DNA of 6,807 bases from Candidatus Zhuqueibacterota bacterium (GTDB taxonomy: Bacteria; Zhuqueibacterota; Zhuqueibacteria; Thermofontimicrobiales; Thiofontviventaceae). The stretch is from positions 1 to 6,807 of the forward strand of contig WJJN01000260.1 in the NCBI GenBank assembly GCA_014729735.1, written 5' to 3'. Below the pieces are notes generated by a model. That model was not told the DNA's origin, did no database searches, and was given only the letters and a program-made list of their open reading frames with translations. Both the position numbers and the translations under genes were made by a program. Below, in pieces: positions 1 through 6,771 of the stretch (positions are counted from its first letter, which is position 1; each line of letters starts with the position of its first letter).

Positions 1-2
1 AT

Positions 3-374
3 GGATTATATACCGCGAATACGATCATGGTACTCAGCCAATTTGAAATTAATTCCACAGGCATCAACTCTGCATCATCCGATAAAAACGCTCCGTCAAA
101 ATTTGAGCTGTATCCTAACTATCCCAATCCATTTAATCCCTGCACTACAATCAGCTATCAATTGCCGGAGAGAAATCACGTCGAGTTGATGATCTACAAT
201 ATTAAAGGCAAGACGATACGAACACTTGCACGTAATGAACAAAATGCAGGATTTTATACGATACAGTGGGATGGCACCAATGAAAATGGTAATTATGTGA
301 GTAGCGGCGTTTATATCTGCAGCATTAAAACAGGTAAATTTCAAAAATCATTCAAGATGCTGCTGATTAAGTAA
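3..374 (+). CDS. C-terminal end of a secreted protein with a type IX secretion (Por) sorting domain; 5' end outside window
   Basis: Only the last 123 residues are visible. The frame is open to the left edge, so the ATG at 27 is probably an internal methionine, not the start. From about base 102 to the TAA at 372-374 the protein carries a type A sorting domain with a FlgD Ig-like fold: the motif YPNPFNP, then T-I-S-Y-Q-L-P, V-E-L-M-I-Y-N, G-K-x-I-R-T-L, A-G-F-Y-x-I-Q-W-D-G, N-G-x-Y-V-S-S-G-V-Y, and a Lys-rich end K-M-L-L-I-K. In Bacteroidota and related phyla this module sends a protein through the outer membrane by type IX secretion and is then cut off at the cell surface. The function of the mature protein cannot be told, because its catalytic or binding part lies upstream. 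The gene converges on the barrel gene ending at 526 and is followed by a strong hairpin. The sorting-domain call is secure; secretion itself is inferred. Confidence 0.9.
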   Translation, partial: GLYTANTIMVLSQFEINSTGINSASSDKNAPSKFELYPNYPNPFNPCTTISYQLPERNHVELMIYNIKGKTIRTLARNEQNAGFYTIQWDGTNENGNYVSSGVYICSIKTGKFQKSFKMLLIK

Positions 375-457
375 GTTATATATGAGTACCCGACTTAATG
401 CAAAAATTATGAGAGTCTGAACTAAAACAGCAATATTGTCATTCAGCGACTATTTAA

Positions 458-501
458 AAAATCCCTGCCAGCGAAACAATTCTGGCAGGGATTTTATTTT
501 T
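458..501. terminator. Bidirectional intrinsic terminator between convergent genes
   Basis: A perfect 14-bp inverted repeat pairs 458-471 with 482-495 around a 10-base loop (472-481). The core is ATCCCTGCCAG and its complement. A run of A precedes the left arm (456-461) and a T-rich run follows the right arm (492-501, broken by one A), so the hairpin has a U-tract when read from either strand. It lies 83 bases past the stop of the rightward gene and 24 bases past the stop of the leftward barrel gene, which fits a shared terminator. The rest of the 151-base gap (375-525) shows nothing else that I recognise. Confidence 0.9.
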
Positions 502-525
502 CGACTTTAGCTATTATTATGCTAT

Positions 526-1623
526 TTACCACCCCAGTCCAAGCCCTACCCGGTGATAGCTTTCCCCTCTCGATCCCGGCGAATCAGCGAGTTCACGGGT
601 AAAATATGCATAGTCCAGTTTTACAATTCTGAAATCCAAACCCAAGCCGACCGAAGGATATCCCTGTCCAAATCCCAATCGCATTCGAAAAACAGAATAC
701 CGGTATTCGCCGCCAAGGTATATTTTATTGACAAACTTGTCGCCATCCCGGTTGAAGAAATCTTCGATATCCGCGGCTAAGACCAGATCCTGGTTATACA
801 AATACTGCATTCCCAGCTTAAAATTAAACGGAGTAGCAATGTCTTCCACATCTCCTAAAATATCCTGAGCCATTGCAGCGACCTGCAATTTGGGAGTGAG
901 GCTATATATCGCACCTATATCAAAACCATAGCCTTTTTTCTGCTCCTCCATATCCTCCAGACCTTCATCGATGATTTCGTTCATATCCGACATTTCCTCG
1001 ACCTGAAGCTTGATAATCGGAGACTCGTTGCGATTGATCAATTTCAAGCCAACCCCCATCGCCAGTTTTTCATTGATTTGTCTACCGTAGCCAAAAGAGA
1101 ACACAAGGTCGTTAATGGCTTGAACCTCAACTTTGGGAACTATAATACCCACATCGATTTTTCCGGCAAATTGGGAGATATTATAGACACTGAATGCAAA
1201 ATTTTTGAATACAATCCCAATAGCAGGAGATATTTTTCCGCGATGCCAGATATTGTCGAATTCCGCGCCGCCGGCTCTGAGGTCCTTGATGATTTCCGCT
1301 TTCTCTTCATGTGAAACGTACATCGAACTTTTATTCAACTTACGAAAATTTTCCTGATTGTCAACTACAAAATCCAGCAGGTCGAGGAATTTTTGTCCGA
1401 TCTCGGCTTCCAAGCCGGGAATACTGAGAGTAAACCGCTCCTGAGTTAGCAACGCCGGATTGTAAATATAGCTATAAGCACCTTTTGCAGAAGCAACTCC
1501 GACTCCTCCCATGCCGAGACTTCTAATGTCATACAAAATAGCGGGACGTGCTGTCTGTGACTGGAGAGGGGTAAAGGAAAGCAAGAGACAGAAAAGTAAA
1601 ATTATTAGTATCACTTTATTCAT
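526..1623 (-). CDS. Outer-membrane beta-barrel protein, PorV / TraF-like family
   Basis: The product is 365 residues from the chosen start. Residues 1 to about 23 form a clear signal peptide (M-N-K, then a run of I, L and F ending near Q-S-Q). Next comes the family signature at 34-59, R-S-L-G-M-G-G-V-G-V-A with Y-N-P-A-L-L, found in PorV/PorQ and the TraF-like (UPF0164-type) barrels of FCB bacteria and spirochaetes. Residues 75-125 look helical and probably form a periplasmic plug or insert. The rest is alternating strands such as A-I-G-I-V-F and L-G-G-E-Y-R-Y, with an acidic loop at 207-230. It ends in Trp, as expected of a protein folded by the Bam machinery. The start at 1623 is preferred over the ATG at 1677 because it opens directly on the signal peptide, has a strong ribosome binding site, and leaves 16 bases after the upstream stop instead of a 38-base overlap. 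Family PorV members shuttle type IX cargo; other TraF-like members have no settled role, so function here is open. Probably co-transcribed with the lipoprotein gene. Confidence 0.82.
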   Translation of the reverse strand: MNKVILIILLFCLLLSFTPLQSQTARPAILYDIRSLGMGGVGVASAKGAYSYIYNPALLTQERFTLSIPGLEAEIGQKFLDLLDFVVDNQENFRKLNKSSMYVSHEEKAEIIKDLRAGGAEFDNIWHRGKISPAIGIVFKNFAFSVYNISQFAGKIDVGIIVPKVEVQAINDLVFSFGYGRQINEKLAMGVGLKLINRNESPIIKLQVEEMSDMNEIIDEGLEDMEEQKKGYGFDIGAIYSLTPKLQVAAMAQDILGDVEDIATPFNFKLGMQYLYNQDLVLAADIEDFFNRDGDKFVNKIYLGGEYRYSVFRMRLGFGQGYPSVGLGLDFRIVKLDYAYFTRELADSPGSRGESYHRVGLGLGW

Positions 1624-1630
1624 GTTATTT

Positions 1631-1637
1631 CCCCTTT
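1631..1637 (-). promoter_or_regulatory. Ribosome binding site that fixes the barrel gene start at 1623
   Basis: Read on the minus strand this is AAAGGGG, seven bases before the ATG at 1623-1621. It overlaps neither coding region, lying in the 16-base gap after the TAA of the lipoprotein gene. The upstream in-frame ATG at 1677 lies inside the lipoprotein gene and would put 18 polar residues ahead of the signal peptide. Confidence 0.75.
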
Positions 1638-1639
1638 GA

Positions 1640-2554
1640 TTATAAATGAGCATCTTCGTCGATGTAACCGTCTTCATCGTCGTCCATTAGATTAATGGAC
1701 TCTTCATCGATCTGCCCGTCATTGTCATTATCGATGTTATCGTTTACCTGGTAAAAATTACCCATGGTCTCCACCTTCTCGATAATTTCTTCCAGGTCAT
1801 CATTATCAAAAAGCGTGGTGTCCGAAAATGTATTCATGATCGAGGCTACACCTTCTGCTGCGTAGCTTGCTGTGTTTACAAGCATTTTATTGAAACCTGC
1901 CCGGTTTTCCTGAGAGTCTTTCAGGTATTCGTATATGTCTGTCAAATTTGGCAGATAAATTGATTTTCCGATAAAAGGATTGTACACTTTCTGGATAGTG
2001 AAATAGAGATCATTCTCATTAATAACCAGATCATTATTCGTATCCCGCATCTGAAGAATTGCCCTCGCCATGGAAAGGATGGAAAATTCAAAAGAAATAT
2101 CAATCGCTTCCACGTCTCCATGCGTGTTGTTAAAATATATCGGGGAAATATCATCGTGCGCGCTCCAGGTTGCCTGATAAATTTTGTTTTTATACCGCGC
2201 ATCCTGTGCCAGTGTCATGTCCGGTTCTTTTGTATATAGCGGCAATTTTAGATTTTGAAAAGAAGATGTGTCGATATTAATGATTCTGCGGGCTATCGAA
2301 TAAAAATCGAGGTCCGACTCGAAGACAGTTGCTTTTGCGTGGTAATAGAGATATTCCGAATTATTTGGATCTTTTTCAAGAGCCTCGGCAAATTTCTCCC
2401 GTGCTTCTCCGAATTTCTGCTCATTGAATAAAGTTAACCCGCGGTAAAATTCTTCTTCTGTCGAAGTACTCGTCCAGTCAAGAATATTGCAGCTCGACCA
2501 GATCAGAAGGATGAATACGATTGGCAGTGTGACAAATAGACGATTTTTTCTCAT
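1640..2554 (-). CDS. TPR lipoprotein with C-terminal Asp-rich calcium-loop motifs
   Basis: The product is 304 residues. Residues 1-22 are a lipoprotein signal: M-R-K-N-R, a hydrophobic stretch, then W-S-S-C with Cys22 as the probable lipidated residue. The Trp at -3 is not the usual Leu, so lipidation is likely but not certain. Residues 33-77 form a tetratricopeptide repeat (E-E-F-Y-R-G-L-x-L-F, then F-G-E-A-R-E-K-F-x-x-A-L-E-K-D-P-N). Residues 171-182 match an EF-hand loop (D-T-N-N-D-L-V-I-N-E-N-D). The C-terminus holds two D-x-D-x-D-G-x-I-D-E loops, at 275-284 and 291-300, 16 residues apart and similar to thrombospondin type 3 calcium loops. The middle (80-270) is largely helical and I do not recognise it. 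The protein is probably anchored in an outer-membrane leaflet and may bind calcium. Its gene stops 16 bases before the barrel gene, suggesting a shared transcript and role. No specific function can be assigned. Confidence 0.82.
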   Translation of the reverse strand: MRKNRLFVTLPIVFILLIWSSCNILDWTSTSTEEEFYRGLTLFNEQKFGEAREKFAEALEKDPNNSEYLYYHAKATVFESDLDFYSIARRIINIDTSSFQNLKLPLYTKEPDMTLAQDARYKNKIYQATWSAHDDISPIYFNNTHGDVEAIDISFEFSILSMARAILQMRDTNNDLVINENDLYFTIQKVYNPFIGKSIYLPNLTDIYEYLKDSQENRAGFNKMLVNTASYAAEGVASIMNTFSDTTLFDNDDLEEIIEKVETMGNFYQVNDNIDNDNDGQIDEESINLMDDDEDGYIDEDAHL

Positions 2555-2556
2555 TG

Positions 2557-2564
2557 CTCCTCCC
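2557..2564 (-). promoter_or_regulatory. Ribosome binding site of the lipoprotein gene
   Basis: On the minus strand this reads GGGAGGAG, just before CA and the ATG at 2554-2552. It is a strong purine-rich match within the 31-base gap after the comF stop and supports translation from 2554. Confidence 0.7.
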
Positions 2565-2585
2565 GTGAATTTAATTAATTTCTAA

Positions 2586-3299
2586 CTATGCTTTCGCCGC
2601 ACTTAAGGCAAACACCTCTTTAACTCCGGCTGATCTTAATTGTTCGGCACAGGCATTCATCGTCGAACCGGTTGTAATTACATCATCCACCAATAAAACT
2701 GTTCTACCAATAATAGAATCCTGTTTCAGGATAGTAAATGCTTTTTCGACGTTCTTTTTTCTTTCGATGGCATTGAGGCGCGTCTGGCTTTTCGTGTTAA
2801 TGATTCGTCTCAATGCACCTTTCACAACCGGTTTGTTGATTAATTGAGATATTCCTTCCGAAATAAGTTCACTTTGGTTATATCCTCGCTTGTGAAGCCT
2901 TCGTTTGTGTAAAGGAACCGGTACTATGATTTCCGCACGTTTCATTATTTCAAGCTTACCAAACTGCTTTACCAAATTTTGCGCTAATACATTCCCTATA
3001 ATTCGATGATGGTTGTATTTAAAATAATGAATCAGCAATTGAACATCGTCTCTAAATTCCCATAAAGATAGAATCCGGGAAACATGCAATTCCTGTTGCA
3101 GTTTTTGTTCCAATTCTGCTCGTATGTTGTAATTTTCGGGGATGCGGGGTAATTCATCGAAACAATGTTTACAAAGGAGTTCGTTCCTGCGTTCCAGTTG
3201 TGCTTCGCAGGTAAGGCAATATGGAGGATATATGAAATCCCCGAAAGCTCCAATAAATCTCAATACACTTTTTAAAGGGACAGAAAGCAAGGCATTCAT
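2586..3299 (-). CDS. comF: ComF family protein (zinc-finger phosphoribosyltransferase fold)
   Basis: The product is 237 residues, the usual length for ComF/GntX-like proteins. The N-terminus has a four-cysteine zinc-binding pattern, Cys28-x-x-Cys31 and Cys43-x-x-Cys46, after Y-P-P. The middle carries the typical V-P-V-P-L-H-K-R-R-L-H-K-R-G-Y-N-Q segment (126-142) and Q-T-R-L-N-x-x-E-R-K-K-N-V (172-184). Residues 201-213 are the phosphoribosyltransferase PRPP loop, V-L-L-V-D-D-V-I-T-T-G-S-T, with both acidic residues intact. In naturally competent bacteria ComF takes part in handling incoming single-stranded DNA. Homologues are widespread in bacteria not known to be competent, and no other competence gene is visible here, so the role is uncertain. 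The only plausible start is the ATG at 3299: an in-frame TAA lies 15 bases upstream and the next Met is residue 119. The ribosome binding site is weak. The gene is first in a close-packed set with the lipoprotein (31 bases away) and the barrel. Confidence 0.93.
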   Translation of the reverse strand: MNALLSVPLKSVLRFIGAFGDFIYPPYCLTCEAQLERRNELLCKHCFDELPRIPENYNIRAELEQKLQQELHVSRILSLWEFRDDVQLLIHYFKYNHHRIIGNVLAQNLVKQFGKLEIMKRAEIIVPVPLHKRRLHKRGYNQSELISEGISQLINKPVVKGALRRIINTKSQTRLNAIERKKNVEKAFTILKQDSIIGRTVLLVDDVITTGSTMNACAEQLRSAGVKEVFALSAAKA

Positions 3300-3308
3300 T
3301 ATTGCAAT

Positions 3309-3334
3309 CCGAATTTAAGCATTTTCAAATTCGG
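3309..3334. repeat. 8-bp inverted repeat in the leader of comF
   Basis: CCGAATTT (3309-3316) and AAATTCGG (3327-3334) are perfect complements around a 10-base loop. In the comF transcript the 3' arm ends 9 bases before the ATG and includes the CGG of the only Shine-Dalgarno-like stretch. It could be a small leader hairpin or an operator for a dimeric regulator. With AT-rich arms and one copy, chance cannot be excluded. Confidence 0.4.
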
Positions 3335-3386
3335 TGTAGATCAGCGGAGCAGGATCAATATTTACTGTGATATATTTGGACGATAA

Positions 3387-3412
3387 GACGGGATAAAATC
3401 ATTTATCCCGTC
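3387..3412 (-). terminator. Hairpin downstream of the GH13 gene, probable terminator
   Basis: GACGGGATAAA (3387-3397) pairs perfectly with 3402-3412 around a 4-base loop, giving an 11-bp stem with a GC-rich base. It starts 14 bases past the TAA of the amylase-family gene. The bases that follow on the minus strand are TTATCG, not a run of T, so it is a weak intrinsic terminator at best and may instead protect the 3' end of the message. It suggests the amylase gene and comF are at least partly separate units. I see no convincing promoter in the remaining 87 bases before comF. Confidence 0.6.
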
Positions 3413-3426
3413 ATTATGCATAAAAT

Positions 3427-6400
3427 TTATTTCTGAACCGGTTTTATTAATTTATCTACCTGATAGCCTGATGCATCTTCGATCTTTTTGATCTGCTGAA
3501 CGATTTTATAGCAATCAACCAGATTATCGATCGTTTTTGTATTATCATTTAAAATGCCCTCTCCATGCTTCAATACAGCAATTTGCATCAACCACCAGAT
3601 TAATGCTTCAAATGATTCCCTGTTGAACCACAGGACATCATTATAGCGATTCACCTGAATAAATAGCTGCACTTCGCTATCTTGCAAAAGTTGTTCGAGT
3701 AAAGCATCCGCTTTTTCAACAGCATCCTTTCCTTTCGCCCGGTACCAGTGCTGATGAGTCGTCAGCAATTTGATAAGATTCACAGAATGCAGGGCATCGT
3801 CTTCATTTAATCCAAAATCCTGGAACGCACCGGCGAGAATTTTCCCAAACAACCATTCGTCGATCCAGCTCCGGCTTTGCTGTTCATAATATTGATCGAC
3901 ACTCGTTTTTCCCAGTGCATGCACCGACCACCAGCCATAAAGTACGCATGCCTGAAACTCAGGATCATGGACATCATTTTTAGTCAAAAACGAAGCAATT
4001 TTTTTGGTTTTCGATTTATCCAGATTTTTCTTAAAAATAACCGGACGCCGCAGAATGATGCCCAATTCCTCCAACTGCTCGCTAACCAGTTCCTGTACAT
4101 CGAAGTCATTGTTTGTGAAGGTCTTAACTTCTTGCAATAGCATCGCTAACTTTTCTTTCTGAAACTTCACAATCTCTGGTTTGACTTTCTGTTGCGGCTT
4201 TTCTATTTGAGAATCGATGAAGTCTCTGATTCTACCGGCACTCACTATCTCTTTGAAAGGCAGTAATATCGGCTGCAAAAATGTTTCCTTCAATGCCTGT
4301 TCGATATCCGGTACTCCCCTGCCATTCAAAAAGCCGGCAAGATTGGCATAATGTCGCCAGACATTATCCTGAACTTCGCGAAAATCAAGAAAGACTTGAT
4401 ATTTGTAGGCACCCAATGAAACGAACAAGCCTTTTTCATGAAGCTCTTTGCTGGAACGAATGTATTCCAAGCCGGACAGATGATCCCGGAAAATGCAAAA
4501 GTAATCGTCGCTGTAGGTTAATCCCAAACCTTGTCCCAGATTTTTCTGCACCAGTTTTTTTTCATCCCCATTTCCGGTTTTCACGGAATAAGAAGCAGAG
4601 TTTCGAATCCATCCATGCGCGCTGTCATATTTGTTATGATAAACCACCAGCGCGCGCTCTGTTCCAACACTATTCGAATACGCAAATACGTCTTCATTAA
4701 CTCCGCCGTGTTCATTGAAAAAATCATAAAGCAGAAAATTTTTCACATCTGAAAAAAGATAGCGCTTATGCATCAGCGGGAAAATTTCTCGTTCATGCCG
4801 CCAGATGAGATGTTCGTCCACCTGTTCATCCCAGTAGGCGCGCTTGTATTCCATACCGTATTTTTCGGTGAAACCCTCGATTTGTCCGTGTCCGAACATC
4901 GGTAGTCCGGGCATGGTTACCATCAGCATGGCAACACCGAAATATTTATCATCTTTACCGAATTGGGCGACCGCTGTATCTTCATCCGGATTATTCATAA
5001 AATTGACAAAGCGTTTTAAAATTTCAGGATCGAATTCCAGCACATTGCGAATCGAGGCACGGTATTTATCATTATGCTCATTCTTAAGCATATTCATGAA
5101 TGCACTGTTATAAACACGATGCATCCCCAGTGTGCGCACGAAATAACCTTCCATCAGCCAGAATGCTTCTGCCAGCAGTAATGTATCCGGTATTTCTTCG
5201 GCAACCCGGTCTACGACCTCGCGCCAGAATTCCTCAGGCATTGTCTGATCGAAATTGTGCTTATCCATGCCGAATTCCGCCCGGCTCGGAATATCACCGC
5301 CTGTTCCCGGCTGCGGGAACCAGAGCCGCTGAAAGTGCTTTTTCGTCAATGTCATCGCAGCATCGAACCGAATAATGGGGAAATTCCGTGCCACATGTAA
5401 TATGGTTTGGATCACAGCTTCTCGCACTTCGGGATTCAGGTAATTCAGTTGCGCCGTGTCGTTCCAGGGCATGCTGGTTCCGTCATTTCCATGATAAATG
5501 TATTTTACTACGCCATGCCTGTGATCTACTCGTTTAAAAACCACTGCTGCATCATTTCGACTGTAATAGTGATCTTCGATATAAAGACCAACGCTGTCAT
5601 CCCAGGAGAGATTAGGTCCATTAAATGTGTATGACGGATATGGGCTGTAATCCAGCGAAACAAACCAATCCGGATGCTCGATCACCCATTTGCCATCGAT
5701 ACCCACATGATTCGGAACCATATCGCCAGCCATGCGAATGCCCCGTTGCCACGCCCTCTGTTTCAAATTCTGAAACGCCTCCTCCCCGCCAAGGTCTTCA
5801 GCGATTTGATAATCAAATAATGAGTACGCAGAAGCAACTGCCTCCGGATTTCCGCATAACTGTTTAATCCGTCGTGAAGCTTTGCTGCGCTCCCATAAAC
5901 CGATTAGCCACAGTCCGCTGAAACCCCATTTCGCCAGCCGGTCTAATTCCTCATCCGGAATCTGATCGAGCCGGTTGATAGGTCGCTTATATCTTTTCGA
6001 GAGCTGATCCAGCCAGACGTAAGTACTCTTGGCGATCATCACCAGCCTCGGCATCCAGTCGCGATCCTGGCTATAGCGCTCCAGCTCTACTTCTGCACCT
6101 TCGTAATAGGGTACTTCCATCAGCGGTGGTCCCAGTCCGCGCATTTTTTCTTCCTCGCGGATCAAGTCAAGACCGCTCAGCAGGCGGTAGAGATAGCGCC
6201 CCAGAAAGCTGCTCCATTTCGTGCGGATATATTCCAGTTGACCGAACAATGAATTCGGAACAGCAATCGCAGGACTGCGGAGCAGATCGATGAGGTTTTC
6301 ATTCTCCGGTCCGAAAAATTCCTGTGTTTCAAAAAATGCATGCAATTTCTCGATGACTTTTCGATAACCGGTTTTCTTTTCGATTTCACTATCATCAAAC

Positions 6401-6771
6401 ATTTCACTAAATGGTGAAAATGCGGAATTCATATTTTCGAGCCACAGGGCAAGAAGCTCTTCCAATGCAATCTGCCGGTTGGAATCGCCTTTCGTTTTAC
6501 CCTGCAGATAACCTTCAACACTTATCTTATTCTGATATACTTCCACCGGTGGAAAGTCGGTGGTAAACTTATGCAAAACCTTATTTACATATTCCTCGCC
6601 CAGCTCGGACTCGATCCATTGCAAGGCGTTTTTCATCACATCGGCATTTATCTGCTCCCGATATATTTGCACCACATAGTGTAAAATTTCATCAATCAGC
6701 CCCATTGCATTCAGATGTCCGGCTTTGATTGCCAGTTCCGGCTGCCTCAATAAATCCCGTTTTTGGTTCAT
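3427..6771 (-). CDS. Large GH13 alpha-amylase-family glycoside hydrolase or glucan transferase
   Basis: The product is 1114 residues, about twice a simple alpha-amylase, with no signal peptide and therefore probably cytoplasmic. Residues 1-245 are mostly helical and unrecognised. A TIM barrel spans roughly 248-690 with the GH13 regions: region I D350-M-V-P-N-H355; region II I-I-R468-F-D470 with the nucleophile Asp470; region III L-L-L-A-E535-A-F with the acid/base Glu535; region IV N594-P-D596 with the stabilising Asp596. All three catalytic acids are present, so it should be active. A conserved-looking P-W-N-D-T-A-Q-L-N-Y-L-N-P-E-V lies at 435-449. Residues 693-800 resemble a beta-sandwich C domain and 803-1114 are again helical and unrecognised. 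Two oddities: region IV has Pro595 where His is usual, and 65 residues separate nucleophile and acid/base, longer than in typical amylases. The reaction (hydrolysis or transglycosylation) and substrate cannot be told, but alpha-glucans such as glycogen or maltodextrin are expected. The frame stays open to the right edge without a clear ribosome binding site at 6771, so a start beyond the window is possible; no ATG, GTG or TTG occurs in those 36 bases. Confidence 0.9.
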   Translation of the reverse strand: MNQKRDLLRQPELAIKAGHLNAMGLIDEILHYVVQIYREQINADVMKNALQWIESELGEEYVNKVLHKFTTDFPPVEVYQNKISVEGYLQGKTKGDSNRQIALEELLALWLENMNSAFSPFSEMFDDSEIEKKTGYRKVIEKLHAFFETQEFFGPENENLIDLLRSPAIAVPNSLFGQLEYIRTKWSSFLGRYLYRLLSGLDLIREEEKMRGLGPPLMEVPYYEGAEVELERYSQDRDWMPRLVMIAKSTYVWLDQLSKRYKRPINRLDQIPDEELDRLAKWGFSGLWLIGLWERSKASRRIKQLCGNPEAVASAYSLFDYQIAEDLGGEEAFQNLKQRAWQRGIRMAGDMVPNHVGIDGKWVIEHPDWFVSLDYSPYPSYTFNGPNLSWDDSVGLYIEDHYYSRNDAAVVFKRVDHRHGVVKYIYHGNDGTSMPWNDTAQLNYLNPEVREAVIQTILHVARNFPIIRFDAAMTLTKKHFQRLWFPQPGTGGDIPSRAEFGMDKHNFDQTMPEEFWREVVDRVAEEIPDTLLLAEAFWLMEGYFVRTLGMHRVYNSAFMNMLKNEHNDKYRASIRNVLEFDPEILKRFVNFMNNPDEDTAVAQFGKDDKYFGVAMLMVTMPGLPMFGHGQIEGFTEKYGMEYKRAYWDEQVDEHLIWRHEREIFPLMHKRYLFSDVKNFLLYDFFNEHGGVNEDVFAYSNSVGTERALVVYHNKYDSAHGWIRNSASYSVKTGNGDEKKLVQKNLGQGLGLTYSDDYFCIFRDHLSGLEYIRSSKELHEKGLFVSLGAYKYQVFLDFREVQDNVWRHYANLAGFLNGRGVPDIEQALKETFLQPILLPFKEIVSAGRIRDFIDSQIEKPQQKVKPEIVKFQKEKLAMLLQEVKTFTNNDFDVQELVSEQLEELGIILRRPVIFKKNLDKSKTKKIASFLTKNDVHDPEFQACVLYGWWSVHALGKTSVDQYYEQQSRSWIDEWLFGKILAGAFQDFGLNEDDALHSVNLIKLLTTHQHWYRAKGKDAVEKADALLEQLLQDSEVQLFIQVNRYNDVLWFNRESFEALIWWLMQIAVLKHGEGILNDNTKTIDNLVDCYKIVQQIKKIEDASGYQVDKLIKPVQK

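Noticed and set aside
1..189. 62-codon + frame beginning with ATG at the first base
   Set aside because: It overlaps the sorting-domain frame, which shows the YPNPFNP motif and a full domain. The alternative frame has no recognisable feature.
1624..1677. N-terminal extension of the barrel protein by 18 residues
   Set aside because: It would overlap the lipoprotein gene, lacks a good ribosome binding site and would bury the signal peptide behind a polar stretch.
1942..2202. 86-codon minus-strand frame inside the lipoprotein gene
   Set aside because: It is a shifted reading of the lipoprotein gene. The main frame has a signal sequence, TPR and calcium-loop motifs; this one has none.
526..3299. 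A new defence or mobile system formed by comF, the lipoprotein and the barrel
   Set aside because: No nuclease, integrase, transposase, toxin or repeat array is present. The proteins fit ordinary DNA-uptake-like and envelope families and the spacing suits a normal operon.
3301..3308. Palindrome ATTGCAAT before comF
   Set aside because: An eight-base AT-rich palindrome is expected by chance at this length and has no second copy or known matching regulator here.
4281..4700. 139-codon open frame on the + strand
   Set aside because: It lies wholly inside the GH13 gene on the opposite strand. Its product is Pro, Arg and His rich with no recognisable domain, while the minus frame carries the conserved enzyme.
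5100..5375. 91-codon open frame on the + strand
   Set aside because: It overlaps GH13 regions II and III in antisense; the product is low-complexity and has no supporting start signal.
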